From contig NZ_JSYG01000037.1 of the NCBI RefSeq assembly GCF_000784735.1, positions 1-64,000 of the forward strand: a stretch of DNA of 64,000 bases, in the 5' to 3' direction. Positions 57,028 to 64,000 of this stretch are shown here, in pieces; the stretch's first letter is position 1, and each line of letters starts with the position of its first letter. The notes under the pieces are model-generated. The model saw only the letters and a list, made by a program, of their open reading frames with translations. It did not search any database and was not told the origin of the DNA. This DNA is from Dickeya undicola. GTDB taxonomy: Bacteria > Pseudomonadota > Gammaproteobacteria > Enterobacterales > Enterobacteriaceae. The translations under genes were made by a program, and so were the position numbers.

Positions 57028-57432
57028 ATGACCGCCTTATCACTCAGATTCCGGCCTCTGGCTATCTTATCGGCGCTGTTGTTCTTCGTGATCGCCGTCG
57101 CCTGGATATCGGTGCCAGACCTGATGCTAGCCAGTTGGGGCGTTGACTCCAGTCGTTCGGCGGAGCTGGTCAGTCGTCGTTCAGCGGCGCTGTATGCCGG
57201 AGTGGGCGTAATGTTATTCCTGACCAGAAATGTCGCGCCATCGCCAGCCCGCTCATCCCTGATGAAGGGAGTCGTGGTCACTTGCATGATACTTGCAACG
57301 CTTGGAATAGGGGAGTTTGTTGCAGGACACGCCAATAGCGGGATCCTGCTGGCTGCCGTGTTAGAAGTGGTCCTCGCACTGGCTTTTCTTTCCGTCATTC
57401 GCACCGATAGCCGCGGCCAAGCTGGTCGTTAA
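57028..57432 (+). CDS. Small membrane protein of unknown function
   Basis: A 134-residue protein with about four hydrophobic segments (LAILSALLFFVIAVAWISV; SAALYAGVGVMLFLT; VVVTCMILATLGIGEFV; LLAAVLEVVLALAFLSV). I do not recognise a named family. The ATG at 57028 has AGGAA about 9 bp upstream; a frame from 57001 would overlap the preceding gene. Its place between dehydrogenases suggests a role in the same tetR-controlled set. Confidence 0.75.
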   Translation: MTALSLRFRPLAILSALLFFVIAVAWISVPDLMLASWGVDSSRSAELVSRRSAALYAGVGVMLFLTRNVAPSPARSSLMKGVVVTCMILATLGIGEFVAGHANSGILLAAVLEVVLALAFLSVIRTDSRGQAGR

Positions 57433-57460
57433 TAGGTAATCACTCTGGAGAAAATACGTG

Positions 57461-58462
57461 ATGAAGGCGTTCATTATCGATCGCTATAGCCGCAGAAGCA
57501 GTGGACGAATAGGCGAAATGCCTGAGCCGACGTTACAGGACGATGATGTTCTGGTCCAGGTTCACGCCGCCGGTGTCAATCTGCTTGATGCCAAAATCAG
57601 GAATGGCGAATTCAAGCTGATCCTGCCGTATCGTTTACCGCTGGTGCTGGGAAATGATGTCGCAGGCGTTGTCGTTCGCATCGGGCCGAAGGTCACACGA
57701 TTCAGACCGGGCGATGAGGTCTACGCCCGGCCTGAGCAGGCGCGCATCGGTACTTTTGCTGAATTGATTGCGGTCAACGAGGATTCGCTGGCGCTGAAAC
57801 CCAGCAACCTTAGCATGGAAGAAGCGGCGTCTATTCCGCTGGTTAGCCTGACGGCCTGGCAGGTGCTGGTTGAAACCGCAAAGTTGAAGAAAGGGCAGAA
57901 GGTGCTGATTCATGCTGGCTCTGGCGGTGTGGGGACTATCGCTATCCAGCTTGCCAAACATCTCGGCGCTTTCGTCGCCACCACAACGAGCACGAGTAAT
58001 GTCGAATGGGTGAGGGCGCTGGGTGCGGATGTGGTCATCGATTACAGGAAGCAGGACTTTGAAACCGTACTGCAGGGCTACGATGTGGTGCTAAACAGTT
58101 TGGGCAATGACGTGCTGGAAAAATCGTTACAGGTGTTGAAAACCGGCGGGCAGCTCATCTCTATATCCGGCCCGCCCGTACCGGAATTTGCGACAGAGCA
58201 GGGGTTGTCATGGGGGCTAAAACAAGCGATGCGTCTCCTTAGCTATCGTATCCGTAAGCAAGCCAGGCAGAAGGGGGTCAGTTACGCGTTTGTCTTTATG
58301 CGGGCCAGTGGAACGCAGCTTGATGCTATTCGCACGCTTATTGAATCAGACATCATCAGACCGGTGGTAGACAGCGTTTTGCCATTTGATGCAACGGCTG
58401 ATGCGCTGTCTTACGTTGAGACGGGGCGGGCGAAAGGTAAGGTGGTCGTCAGGTTGAGATAG
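57461..58462 (+). CDS. NADP-dependent quinone oxidoreductase-like protein (MDR family)
   Basis: A 333-residue medium-chain reductase without the zinc ligands of alcohol dehydrogenases. The N-terminal GroES-like part contains VHAAGVNLLDAKIRNG, and the nucleotide-binding motif is HAGSGGVGTIAIQLAKHLGA. It resembles quinone oxidoreductases acting on electrophilic enones. A GTG at 57458 is an alternative start. It is last of the four-gene rightward set; a hairpin follows at 58561. Confidence 0.92.
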   Translation: MKAFIIDRYSRRSSGRIGEMPEPTLQDDDVLVQVHAAGVNLLDAKIRNGEFKLILPYRLPLVLGNDVAGVVVRIGPKVTRFRPGDEVYARPEQARIGTFAELIAVNEDSLALKPSNLSMEEAASIPLVSLTAWQVLVETAKLKKGQKVLIHAGSGGVGTIAIQLAKHLGAFVATTTSTSNVEWVRALGADVVIDYRKQDFETVLQGYDVVLNSLGNDVLEKSLQVLKTGGQLISISGPPVPEFATEQGLSWGLKQAMRLLSYRIRKQARQKGVSYAFVFMRASGTQLDAIRTLIESDIIRPVVDSVLPFDATADALSYVETGRAKGKVVVRLR

Positions 58463-58560
58463 TGGTTATCGACAGGTGAAGCGCGGCGACGGCTTAGCAG
58501 CCTGATGGCTCTGCGTGCTACGTTGGCATTGAATCGCCACACCGGGATAGATGAATAAAA

Positions 58561-58583
58561 AAGCCACCGATTAAAGGTGGCTT
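58561..58583. terminator. Terminator between the oxidoreductase gene and tRNA-Ile
   Basis: AAGCCACC and GGTGGCTT form an 8-bp stem with a 7-nt loop. On the minus strand a T run follows, ending the tRNA transcript; on the plus strand it may stop the oxidoreductase transcript. Confidence 0.85.
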
Positions 58584-58609
58584 AATTATATGATTTTAAA
58601 TCTAAAATT

Positions 58610-58685
58610 TGGTGGCCCCTGTTGGGTTTGAACCAACGACCAAGCGATTATGAGTCGCCTGCTCTAACCACTGAGCTAAGGGGCC
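58610..58685 (-). tRNA. ileX: tRNA-Ile2 (anticodon CAT, lysidine type)
   Basis: A 76-nt minus-strand cloverleaf with encoded CCA. The acceptor stem is GGCCCCT, the D-arm AGCTCAGTGGTTAGAGC, and the anticodon loop CTCATAA has CAT. The body matches E. coli ileX rather than methionine tRNAs, and ileX also neighbours rpoD there. The C of the anticodon must be modified by TilS to read AUA. Confidence 0.92.
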
Positions 58686-58895
58686 AGGAGGGTGTTGATT
58701 ATAGGTAATCCAGCTAGTGGGGTCTATAGTCTGGCGGCCATATGGTTGTTTTGTATCCAGCACTTAGCCGATTGTTATTATTAAAAATTCATTATATTGG
58801 CGATAGGGATGGAGGGCATTGTGCGTAAAAGCAAGAAAAACGGAATGTGTTGATGGGGCGTTATAGGGCGAGTGGCTACAGGCGCGATAAAGAAA
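58686..58895. other. Spacer between tRNA-Ile and rpoD
   Basis: This is the tRNA promoter region on the minus strand; no gene is evident. Confidence 0.4.
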
Positions 58896-58919
58896 AACCC
58901 CCGGTCGGGACCGGGGGTT
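58896..58919 (-). terminator. rpoD terminator
   Basis: AACCCCCGGTC and GACCGGGGGTT form an 11-bp stem around 2 bases, followed on the minus strand by TTTCTTT. It lies 27 bp after the rpoD stop codon. Confidence 0.93.
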
Positions 58920-58945
58920 GATAGTACGACGTAATAACAATCTTA

Positions 58946-60781
58946 TTAATCGTCCAGGAAGCTGCGCAGCACTTCGGAACGGCTTGGATGACGCAGTTTA
59001 CGCAGCGCTTTCGCTTCGATCTGACGAATACGCTCGCGGGTTACGTCAAACTGTTTGCCGACTTCTTCCAGCGTGTGGTCGGTATTCATGTCGATACCGA
59101 AACGCATACGCAGTACTTTAGCTTCGCGCGCGGTCAAGCCAGCCAGCACATCGTGGGTGGCGGAACGCAGGCTTTCCGATGTCGCGGAGTCCAGCGGCAG
59201 TTCCAGCGTGGTATCTTCGATGAAATCCCCCAGATGCGAATCTTCGTCATCACCGATCGGGGTTTCCATGGAGATCGGCTCTTTGGCGATCTTCAATACC
59301 TTGCGGATCTTGTCTTCCGGCATCAGCATACGCTCGGCCAGTTCTTCCGGCGTCGGCTCACGGCCCATTTCCTGCAGCATCTGGCGGGAAATACGATTGA
59401 GTTTGTTGATAGTCTCAATCATGTGCACCGGGATACGAATGGTGCGCGCCTGATCCGCGATGGAGCGGGTGATCGCCTGACGGATCCACCAGGTGGCGTA
59501 GGTGGAGAACTTGTAACCGCGGCGGTATTCGAATTTGTCTACCGCTTTCATCAGGCCAATGTTGCCTTCCTGAATCAGGTCGAGGAACTGCAAGCCACGG
59601 TTGGTGTATTTCTTGGCGATAGAAATAACCAGACGCAGGTTCGCTTCCACCATCTCTTTCTTGGCGCGACGGGCTTTGGCTTCACCAATCGACATGCGAC
59701 GGTTGATGTCTTTGACTTGCTCGATGGTCAGGCCGGTTTCTTCTTCAATCTGTTGCAGTTTCTGCAGGCTGCGATGCACGTCGTCTTCTACTTCACGCAG
59801 TTTTTCGCACCAGGGTTTACCCATGGAAAGCGCGGCGTCGAACCACTTGCTGTTGGTTTCATTGCCGGTGAACAGCGTGACGAAGTTTTTCTTCGGCATT
59901 TTGCACAGCTCAACGCACAGTTTCATGATCTGGCGTTCCTGCGTGCGCACGCGGTCCATCATGGTGCGCATGTTGTTTACCAGCAGGTCGAACTGCTTCG
60001 GCACCAGACGGAACTGCTTGAACACTTCAGACAGCTTGTTGATTTCATCAATAGCGGTCGGGTGGCTACGGCCATGCGCCTTGATACTTACGCGGGTCGC
60101 TTCGTACTGATCACGCAACTCAGTGAATTTCTGACGCGCCAGCTCCGGGTCGATGCTGTTGTCATCGTCGCTGTCGTCTTCGTCTTCTTCGTTTTCGTCG
60201 TCGTCATCATCCATGCCGTCGTCGGCCAGTTCGGCGTTCTCAGGCGTGGTATTCGGTGCCAGGTCTTCTTCGGCGTTCGGATCAACAAAGCCGGTGATCA
60301 AATCGGACAGGCGGCTTTCTCCCGCTTCAACGCGGTCGTATTGATCCAACAGATAGGTGATGGCTTCCGGATACTCGGCAACGGAGCACTGTACCTGATT
60401 GATACCGTCTTCGATTCGCTTGGCGATATCGATTTCCCCTTCACGGGTCAACAGTTCGACGGTGCCCATCTCACGCATGTACATACGAACCGGATCGGTC
60501 GTGCGGCCAATCTCAGATTCAACGCTGGACAATACCTGCGCCGCTGCTTCGGCAGCGTCTTCATCGGCGGTATTCTCAGCCAGCATCAGATCATCGGCAT
60601 CCGGCGCTTCTTCCATCACCTGGATGCCCATGTCGTTAATCATCTGGATGATGTCTTCGATCTGATCGGAGTCGATGATATCTTCCGGCAGATGGTCATT
60701 GACCTCGGCATAGGTCAGGTAGCCTTGCTCCTTACCACGGGTGACAAGTAGCTTGAGCTGTGACTGCGGGTTTTGCTCCAT
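58946..60781 (-). CDS. rpoD: RNA polymerase primary sigma factor RpoD (sigma-70)
   Basis: A 611-residue housekeeping sigma factor. The order is region 1.1, then 1.2 ([17 protein letters not shown]), the non-conserved insert with an acidic run (~residues 192-212), region 2 ([58 protein letters not shown]), region 3, and region 4 HTH ([26 protein letters not shown]) for -35 contact. Length is within two residues of E. coli. It is third in rpsU-dnaG-rpoD. Confidence 0.99.
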   Translation of the reverse strand: MEQNPQSQLKLLVTRGKEQGYLTYAEVNDHLPEDIIDSDQIEDIIQMINDMGIQVMEEAPDADDLMLAENTADEDAAEAAAQVLSSVESEIGRTTDPVRMYMREMGTVELLTREGEIDIAKRIEDGINQVQCSVAEYPEAITYLLDQYDRVEAGESRLSDLITGFVDPNAEEDLAPNTTPENAELADDGMDDDDDENEEDEDDSDDDNSIDPELARQKFTELRDQYEATRVSIKAHGRSHPTAIDEINKLSEVFKQFRLVPKQFDLLVNNMRTMMDRVRTQERQIMKLCVELCKMPKKNFVTLFTGNETNSKWFDAALSMGKPWCEKLREVEDDVHRSLQKLQQIEEETGLTIEQVKDINRRMSIGEAKARRAKKEMVEANLRLVISIAKKYTNRGLQFLDLIQEGNIGLMKAVDKFEYRRGYKFSTYATWWIRQAITRSIADQARTIRIPVHMIETINKLNRISRQMLQEMGREPTPEELAERMLMPEDKIRKVLKIAKEPISMETPIGDDEDSHLGDFIEDTTLELPLDSATSESLRSATHDVLAGLTAREAKVLRMRFGIDMNTDHTLEEVGKQFDVTRERIRQIEAKALRKLRHPSRSEVLRSFLDD

Positions 60782-60938
60782 AAGACGGTATCCACACTTC
60801 AGAATATTGGGGTTGGTGTCGGTCAGCGTAAGTCGCTAACAATAACATTAGGGGAATTTTTCTTATCGCCGCAGCCCCCTGTAGCGGCACGCTGTAGGGC
60901 TCGACCCTACTATTTATCGGCAATTAAGCCGCGGGAAA

Positions 60939-62693
60939 TCAGTTTTTTCGTGTTAGCGCCAGTTGCAGTGACCATAGTTCCTTACGCTCGTTTGTACTTA
61001 GCCCGTGCGTTCTGTCGCGGGCGATTAGCGTATCCATTCGCAACTGCAGTAACTGGTCGTAGAGCTCGGCCAGGCTGATCCTGAATTTTTCTTCGAGCTC
61101 TTCCTCTTCAATCATATGGTCCCAGGCTGCCAGGGTTTCAAGCTGCTTGCGATATTTACTTTCGCGATATTTCTCCAGCAGCAATCCCATGTTCATGCCT
61201 GGGCTTTCATTGCAGGCTTTTACCAGATCCAAAAACAGCTCCAGTCCTGCAACTTTGTTCTCTTCCACACCTTCCAGCGCCAGTTCCGGCACCTCGGCGG
61301 ACAACCTCGGATTTTGTACTAAAAGTCCTATCAGTATACGCATAGTTGTGACTTTTAGCCGTGGAGGCTGGTAAGACGATGTTTGCTCCGCTGTTTTCGG
61401 CAGCAGACGGTCCAGTTGGCTGTCATCCAGCAGCCCCAACTTATTGCCAAGTTGCTGACGTAAGTATAATCGCAACGTTTCGCCCGGTACTTGCCCAATG
61501 AGTGGTAGAGCCAGCGTACTGAGCTTGGTGCGCCCGTCCCGAGTACTCATGTCAACCTGTCGCAGTAGCGAGTCGAACAAAAACGCCGACAACGGCATCG
61601 CTTGCTCAATACGTTGCTCGAATGCGGCCTTACCTTCCTGACGCACCAGCGTATCCGGGTCTTCGCCGTCGGGCAGGAACATAAAGCGCAACTGCCGACC
61701 GTCATTCAGATAGGGTAGCGCGGTTTCCAGCGCGCGCCAGGCGGCATCGCGCCCGGCGCGGTCGCCATCGTAACAACACACCACCTGTTCAGTGGCACGA
61801 AACAGCAACTGGATATGGTCTGCTGTGGTTGATGTCCCTAGTGATGCCACCGCGTAATCGATGCCAAACTGGGCCAGCGCGACCACATCCATATAACCTT
61901 CGACGACCAATAGCCGCTTTAATTCCGGATTTTTCTGTTGTGCCTCGTACAGGCCGTACAGCTGTCGACCTTTATGAAAAATCTCGGTTTCCGGCGAATT
62001 CAGGTACTTTGGGGTGCCATCACCCATAACCCTGCCACCGAACGCAATGACCCGTCCGCGTTTATCACGGATAGGAAACATCACCCGATCGCGAAAACGA
62101 TCGTAAGTACGACCATTCTCGTTGGTCACCAACATACCTGCGTCAGTCAGCGTCGTTTTATCGTCACTGTTGCGCCCGAAACGTTTTAACGCGTTATCCC
62201 ACCCTGGCAGTGTACACCCGATGGCGAAATGCCGGATGACATCATCGCTCAAGCCTCGTCTGGCCAGATACTCTCTGGCTGGCGTACCGGCAGGTTGGTT
62301 CAGAGTATGTTGGTAAAAAGCGCTTAATTGTTCCATCAGCTCGTATAAACTTTGCCGTTGATGGCGTTCGAGCTGGGTCGGGCCGGTGCCTGCCTCGTAA
62401 GGAACGTCCAGACCGTGCATTGCAGCCAGTTCTTCAATGCTTTCAACAAATTCCAGACGGTCATAATTCATCAGGAAATCAATGGCGTTGCCGTGGGCAC
62501 CGCAGCCGAAGCAATGGTAGAACTGCTTGTCACCGTTAACGGTGAACGAAGGGGTTTTCTCGTGGTGGAACGGGCAACACGCGTGATAATTCTTGCCCTG
62601 CTTTTTCAGTTTGACGCGCGCATCGATCAGGTCAACGATGTCGGTGCGGGCCAGCAGGTCATTAATAAATACGCGGGGAATACGTCCAGCCAT
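60939..62693 (-). CDS. dnaG: DNA primase DnaG
   Basis: A 584-residue primase making RNA primers at the fork. The zinc ribbon (Cys40, His43, Cys61, Cys64) is followed by the RNA polymerase core, then TOPRIM (LVVEGYMDVVALAQFG; CYDGDRAGRDAA) with catalytic acidic residues, and the C-terminal DnaB-binding helical domain (from about residue 435). It is second in the macromolecular synthesis operon, with rpoD 157 bp downstream. Confidence 0.98.
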   Translation of the reverse strand: MAGRIPRVFINDLLARTDIVDLIDARVKLKKQGKNYHACCPFHHEKTPSFTVNGDKQFYHCFGCGAHGNAIDFLMNYDRLEFVESIEELAAMHGLDVPYEAGTGPTQLERHQRQSLYELMEQLSAFYQHTLNQPAGTPAREYLARRGLSDDVIRHFAIGCTLPGWDNALKRFGRNSDDKTTLTDAGMLVTNENGRTYDRFRDRVMFPIRDKRGRVIAFGGRVMGDGTPKYLNSPETEIFHKGRQLYGLYEAQQKNPELKRLLVVEGYMDVVALAQFGIDYAVASLGTSTTADHIQLLFRATEQVVCCYDGDRAGRDAAWRALETALPYLNDGRQLRFMFLPDGEDPDTLVRQEGKAAFEQRIEQAMPLSAFLFDSLLRQVDMSTRDGRTKLSTLALPLIGQVPGETLRLYLRQQLGNKLGLLDDSQLDRLLPKTAEQTSSYQPPRLKVTTMRILIGLLVQNPRLSAEVPELALEGVEENKVAGLELFLDLVKACNESPGMNMGLLLEKYRESKYRKQLETLAAWDHMIEEEELEEKFRISLAELYDQLLQLRMDTLIARDRTHGLSTNERKELWSLQLALTRKN

Positions 62694-62730
62694 AAGCCCC
62701 TTATCTATATACGTTTATAAACGACAATAA

Positions 62731-62758
62731 GCCGCGCATTCCTTTCGGAAAGCACGGC
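62731..62758 (-). terminator. Internal terminator between rpsU and dnaG
   Basis: GCCGTGC-TTTCC and GGAA-GCGCGGC arms form a stem (with a G-U pair) followed by TTATTG on the minus strand. The known E. coli T1 partial terminator is at this place; it keeps dnaG levels low. Confidence 0.7.
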
Positions 62759-62820
62759 CTTCGTATGCAACTGCTAAGTCTGCGGATTAATCACGCGGTG
62801 GAGGATAACCCTCCAGAAAA

Positions 62821-63048
<228 letters not shown>

Positions 63049-63264
63049 TCAGTAAATTCGGTTTGCTGCTGGCCTTGTGCCAGCCTTTTCAAAATGGTGC
63101 GGAATTCTACTGCAACTGTGGCGCGTTTGTAAAGTGCATCGGCGATCATAAAACGTGCGGTGCCGGTTCGCTCGTCTGTGGGCTGGCTTATGATAGACTA
63201 TGCCGCGCCTGAATCAAGCAGCCGTGGCGGGCCGCCGTAAATGTAACCGAGAGTGAAAATAGCA

Positions 63265-64000
63265 ATGCGCGTATTGGGTATTGAAACATCCTGCGATGAA
63301 ACCGGGGTCGCGATTTATGACACGCAGGCCGGGCTACTGGCGAATCAGCTTTACAGCCAGGTGAAGTTGCACGCCGATTATGGCGGCGTGGTGCCTGAGC
63401 TGGCCTCTCGCGATCATGTTCGCAAGACCGTGCCGCTGATTCAGGCAGCGTTGCATGACGCCGGGTTACAGCACAGTGATATCGATGGTGTCGCTTACAC
63501 CGCTGGTCCGGGGCTGGTCGGTGCGTTGCTGGTCGGTGCGACGGTAGGGCGTTCGCTGGCGTTTGCCTGGAATGTGCCAGCCATACCGGTGCATCACATG
63601 GAAGGGCATTTGCTGGCACCGATGCTGGAAGATAACCCACCGGCGTTTCCGTTTGTCGCGTTGCTGGTGTCTGGCGGGCATACCCAGTTGATAAGCGTAA
63701 CTGGGATTGGTGAATACCGTTTGCTGGGGGAATCCATTGACGATGCGGCTGGCGAGGCGTTCGATAAAACCGCTAAGCTGCTGGGGCTGGATTATCCCGG
63801 CGGGCCGCTGCTGTCGAAAATGGCGCAAAGCGGGCATTCTGACCGTTTTGTTTTTCCCCGGCCGATGACCGATCGACCTGGCCTGGATTTTAGTTTCTCA
63901 GGGCTGAAAACTTTCGCTGCCAATACTATCCGTGAAAACGGCAGCGATCCGCAGACACAGGCGGATATCGCGCGGGCGTTTGAAGATGCGGTGGTAGATA
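63265..64000 (+). CDS. tsaD: tRNA threonylcarbamoyladenosine synthase subunit TsaD (partial)
   Basis: The first 245 residues of an expected ~337; the gene runs off the window. TsaD attaches the threonylcarbamoyl group to A37 of ANN-decoding tRNAs, with TsaB, TsaE and TsaC. It has an ASKHA fold with [19 protein letters not shown], the metal-binding HHMEGH motif, and the nucleotide motif [10 protein letters not shown]. It is divergent from rpsU, as in E. coli. Confidence 0.96.
   Translation, partial: MRVLGIETSCDETGVAIYDTQAGLLANQLYSQVKLHADYGGVVPELASRDHVRKTVPLIQAALHDAGLQHSDIDGVAYTAGPGLVGALLVGATVGRSLAFAWNVPAIPVHHMEGHLLAPMLEDNPPAFPFVALLVSGGHTQLISVTGIGEYRLLGESIDDAAGEAFDKTAKLLGLDYPGGPLLSKMAQSGHSDRFVFPRPMTDRPGLDFSFSGLKTFAANTIRENGSDPQTQADIARAFEDAVVD

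Noticed and set aside
58988..60751. A 587-codon open frame opposite rpoD
   Set aside because: Antisense shadow of rpoD: repetitive Phe/Val/His composition, no ribosome site or recognisable motif.
63060..63120. A LexA box upstream of rpsU
   Set aside because: A CTGGC...GCCAG repeat is present but has 9 rather than 10 bases between CTG and CAG; it is better read as a simple hairpin.

Overview
The window looks like chromosome of a plant-pathogenic soft-rot enterobacterium, most likely Dickeya or a close relative. The evidence is a family-1 pectin lyase, a complete galacturonate import and catabolism block (exuT, exuR, uxaC-uxaB-uxaA), near-identical enterobacterial housekeeping proteins, and gene order largely shared with Escherichia coli in blocks joined at new breakpoints. 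This is inferred from protein recognition; no database was searched.

Layout. Positions 1-7909 are the right end of a genomic island inserted at the 3' end of a tRNA-Phe gene. It carries a P4-type tyrosine integrase, a phage-Ner-like regulator, two tandem copies of one small HTH regulator with matching operators, a strongly AT-rich leftward three-gene set that includes a DUF3644/HEPN-like protein, and a Fic-domain protein. About 0.9 kb between regulator and integrase has no credible gene but is full of long inverted repeats. The core then resumes: yjdC-dsbD-cutA-dcuA-aspA | fxsA-groES-groEL (8.1-17.1 kb), ubiC-ubiA | plsB | dgkA-lexA | zur (17.4-23.4 kb, without dinF and yjbJ), and yhaK | yhaJ, yqjG, yqjF, yqjK-yqjE-yqjD, mzrA-yqjA, exuR, exuT | uxaC-uxaB-uxaA, ygjV, alx, rlmG (23.6-40.8 kb, E. 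coli-like order).

From 41 to 58.5 kb the content is more accessory: a pectin lyase, the uhpABCT hexose-phosphate sensing and uptake system, a Spy-like periplasmic chaperone, a lipoprotein flavin transferase (ApbE), a large soluble three-domain flavoprotein reductase paired with a second, cytosolic ApbE, and a TetR-controlled cluster of small oxidoreductases containing a decayed aldo/keto reductase. The right end is tRNA-Ile(CAT) followed by the macromolecular synthesis operon rpsU-dnaG-rpoD and divergent tsaD, which runs off the window.

How it fits together. Pectin lyase attacks methylated pectin; ExuT imports galacturonate; UxaC, UxaB and UxaA convert it to 2-keto-3-deoxygluconate; ExuR-like and CRP-like sites sit between exuT and uxaC. 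Four copies of a 110-193 bp palindromic repeat are scattered through the window; one lies inside the uxaC-uxaB interval and others abut ubiC and the pectin lyase gene. The alx leader carries the hallmarks of a manganese (yybP-ykoY) riboswitch, groES has a sigma-32 promoter, and lexA has two SOS boxes. The best candidates for something undescribed are the AT-rich DUF3644 cassette, the nested-palindrome region of the island, and the dispersed repeat family.
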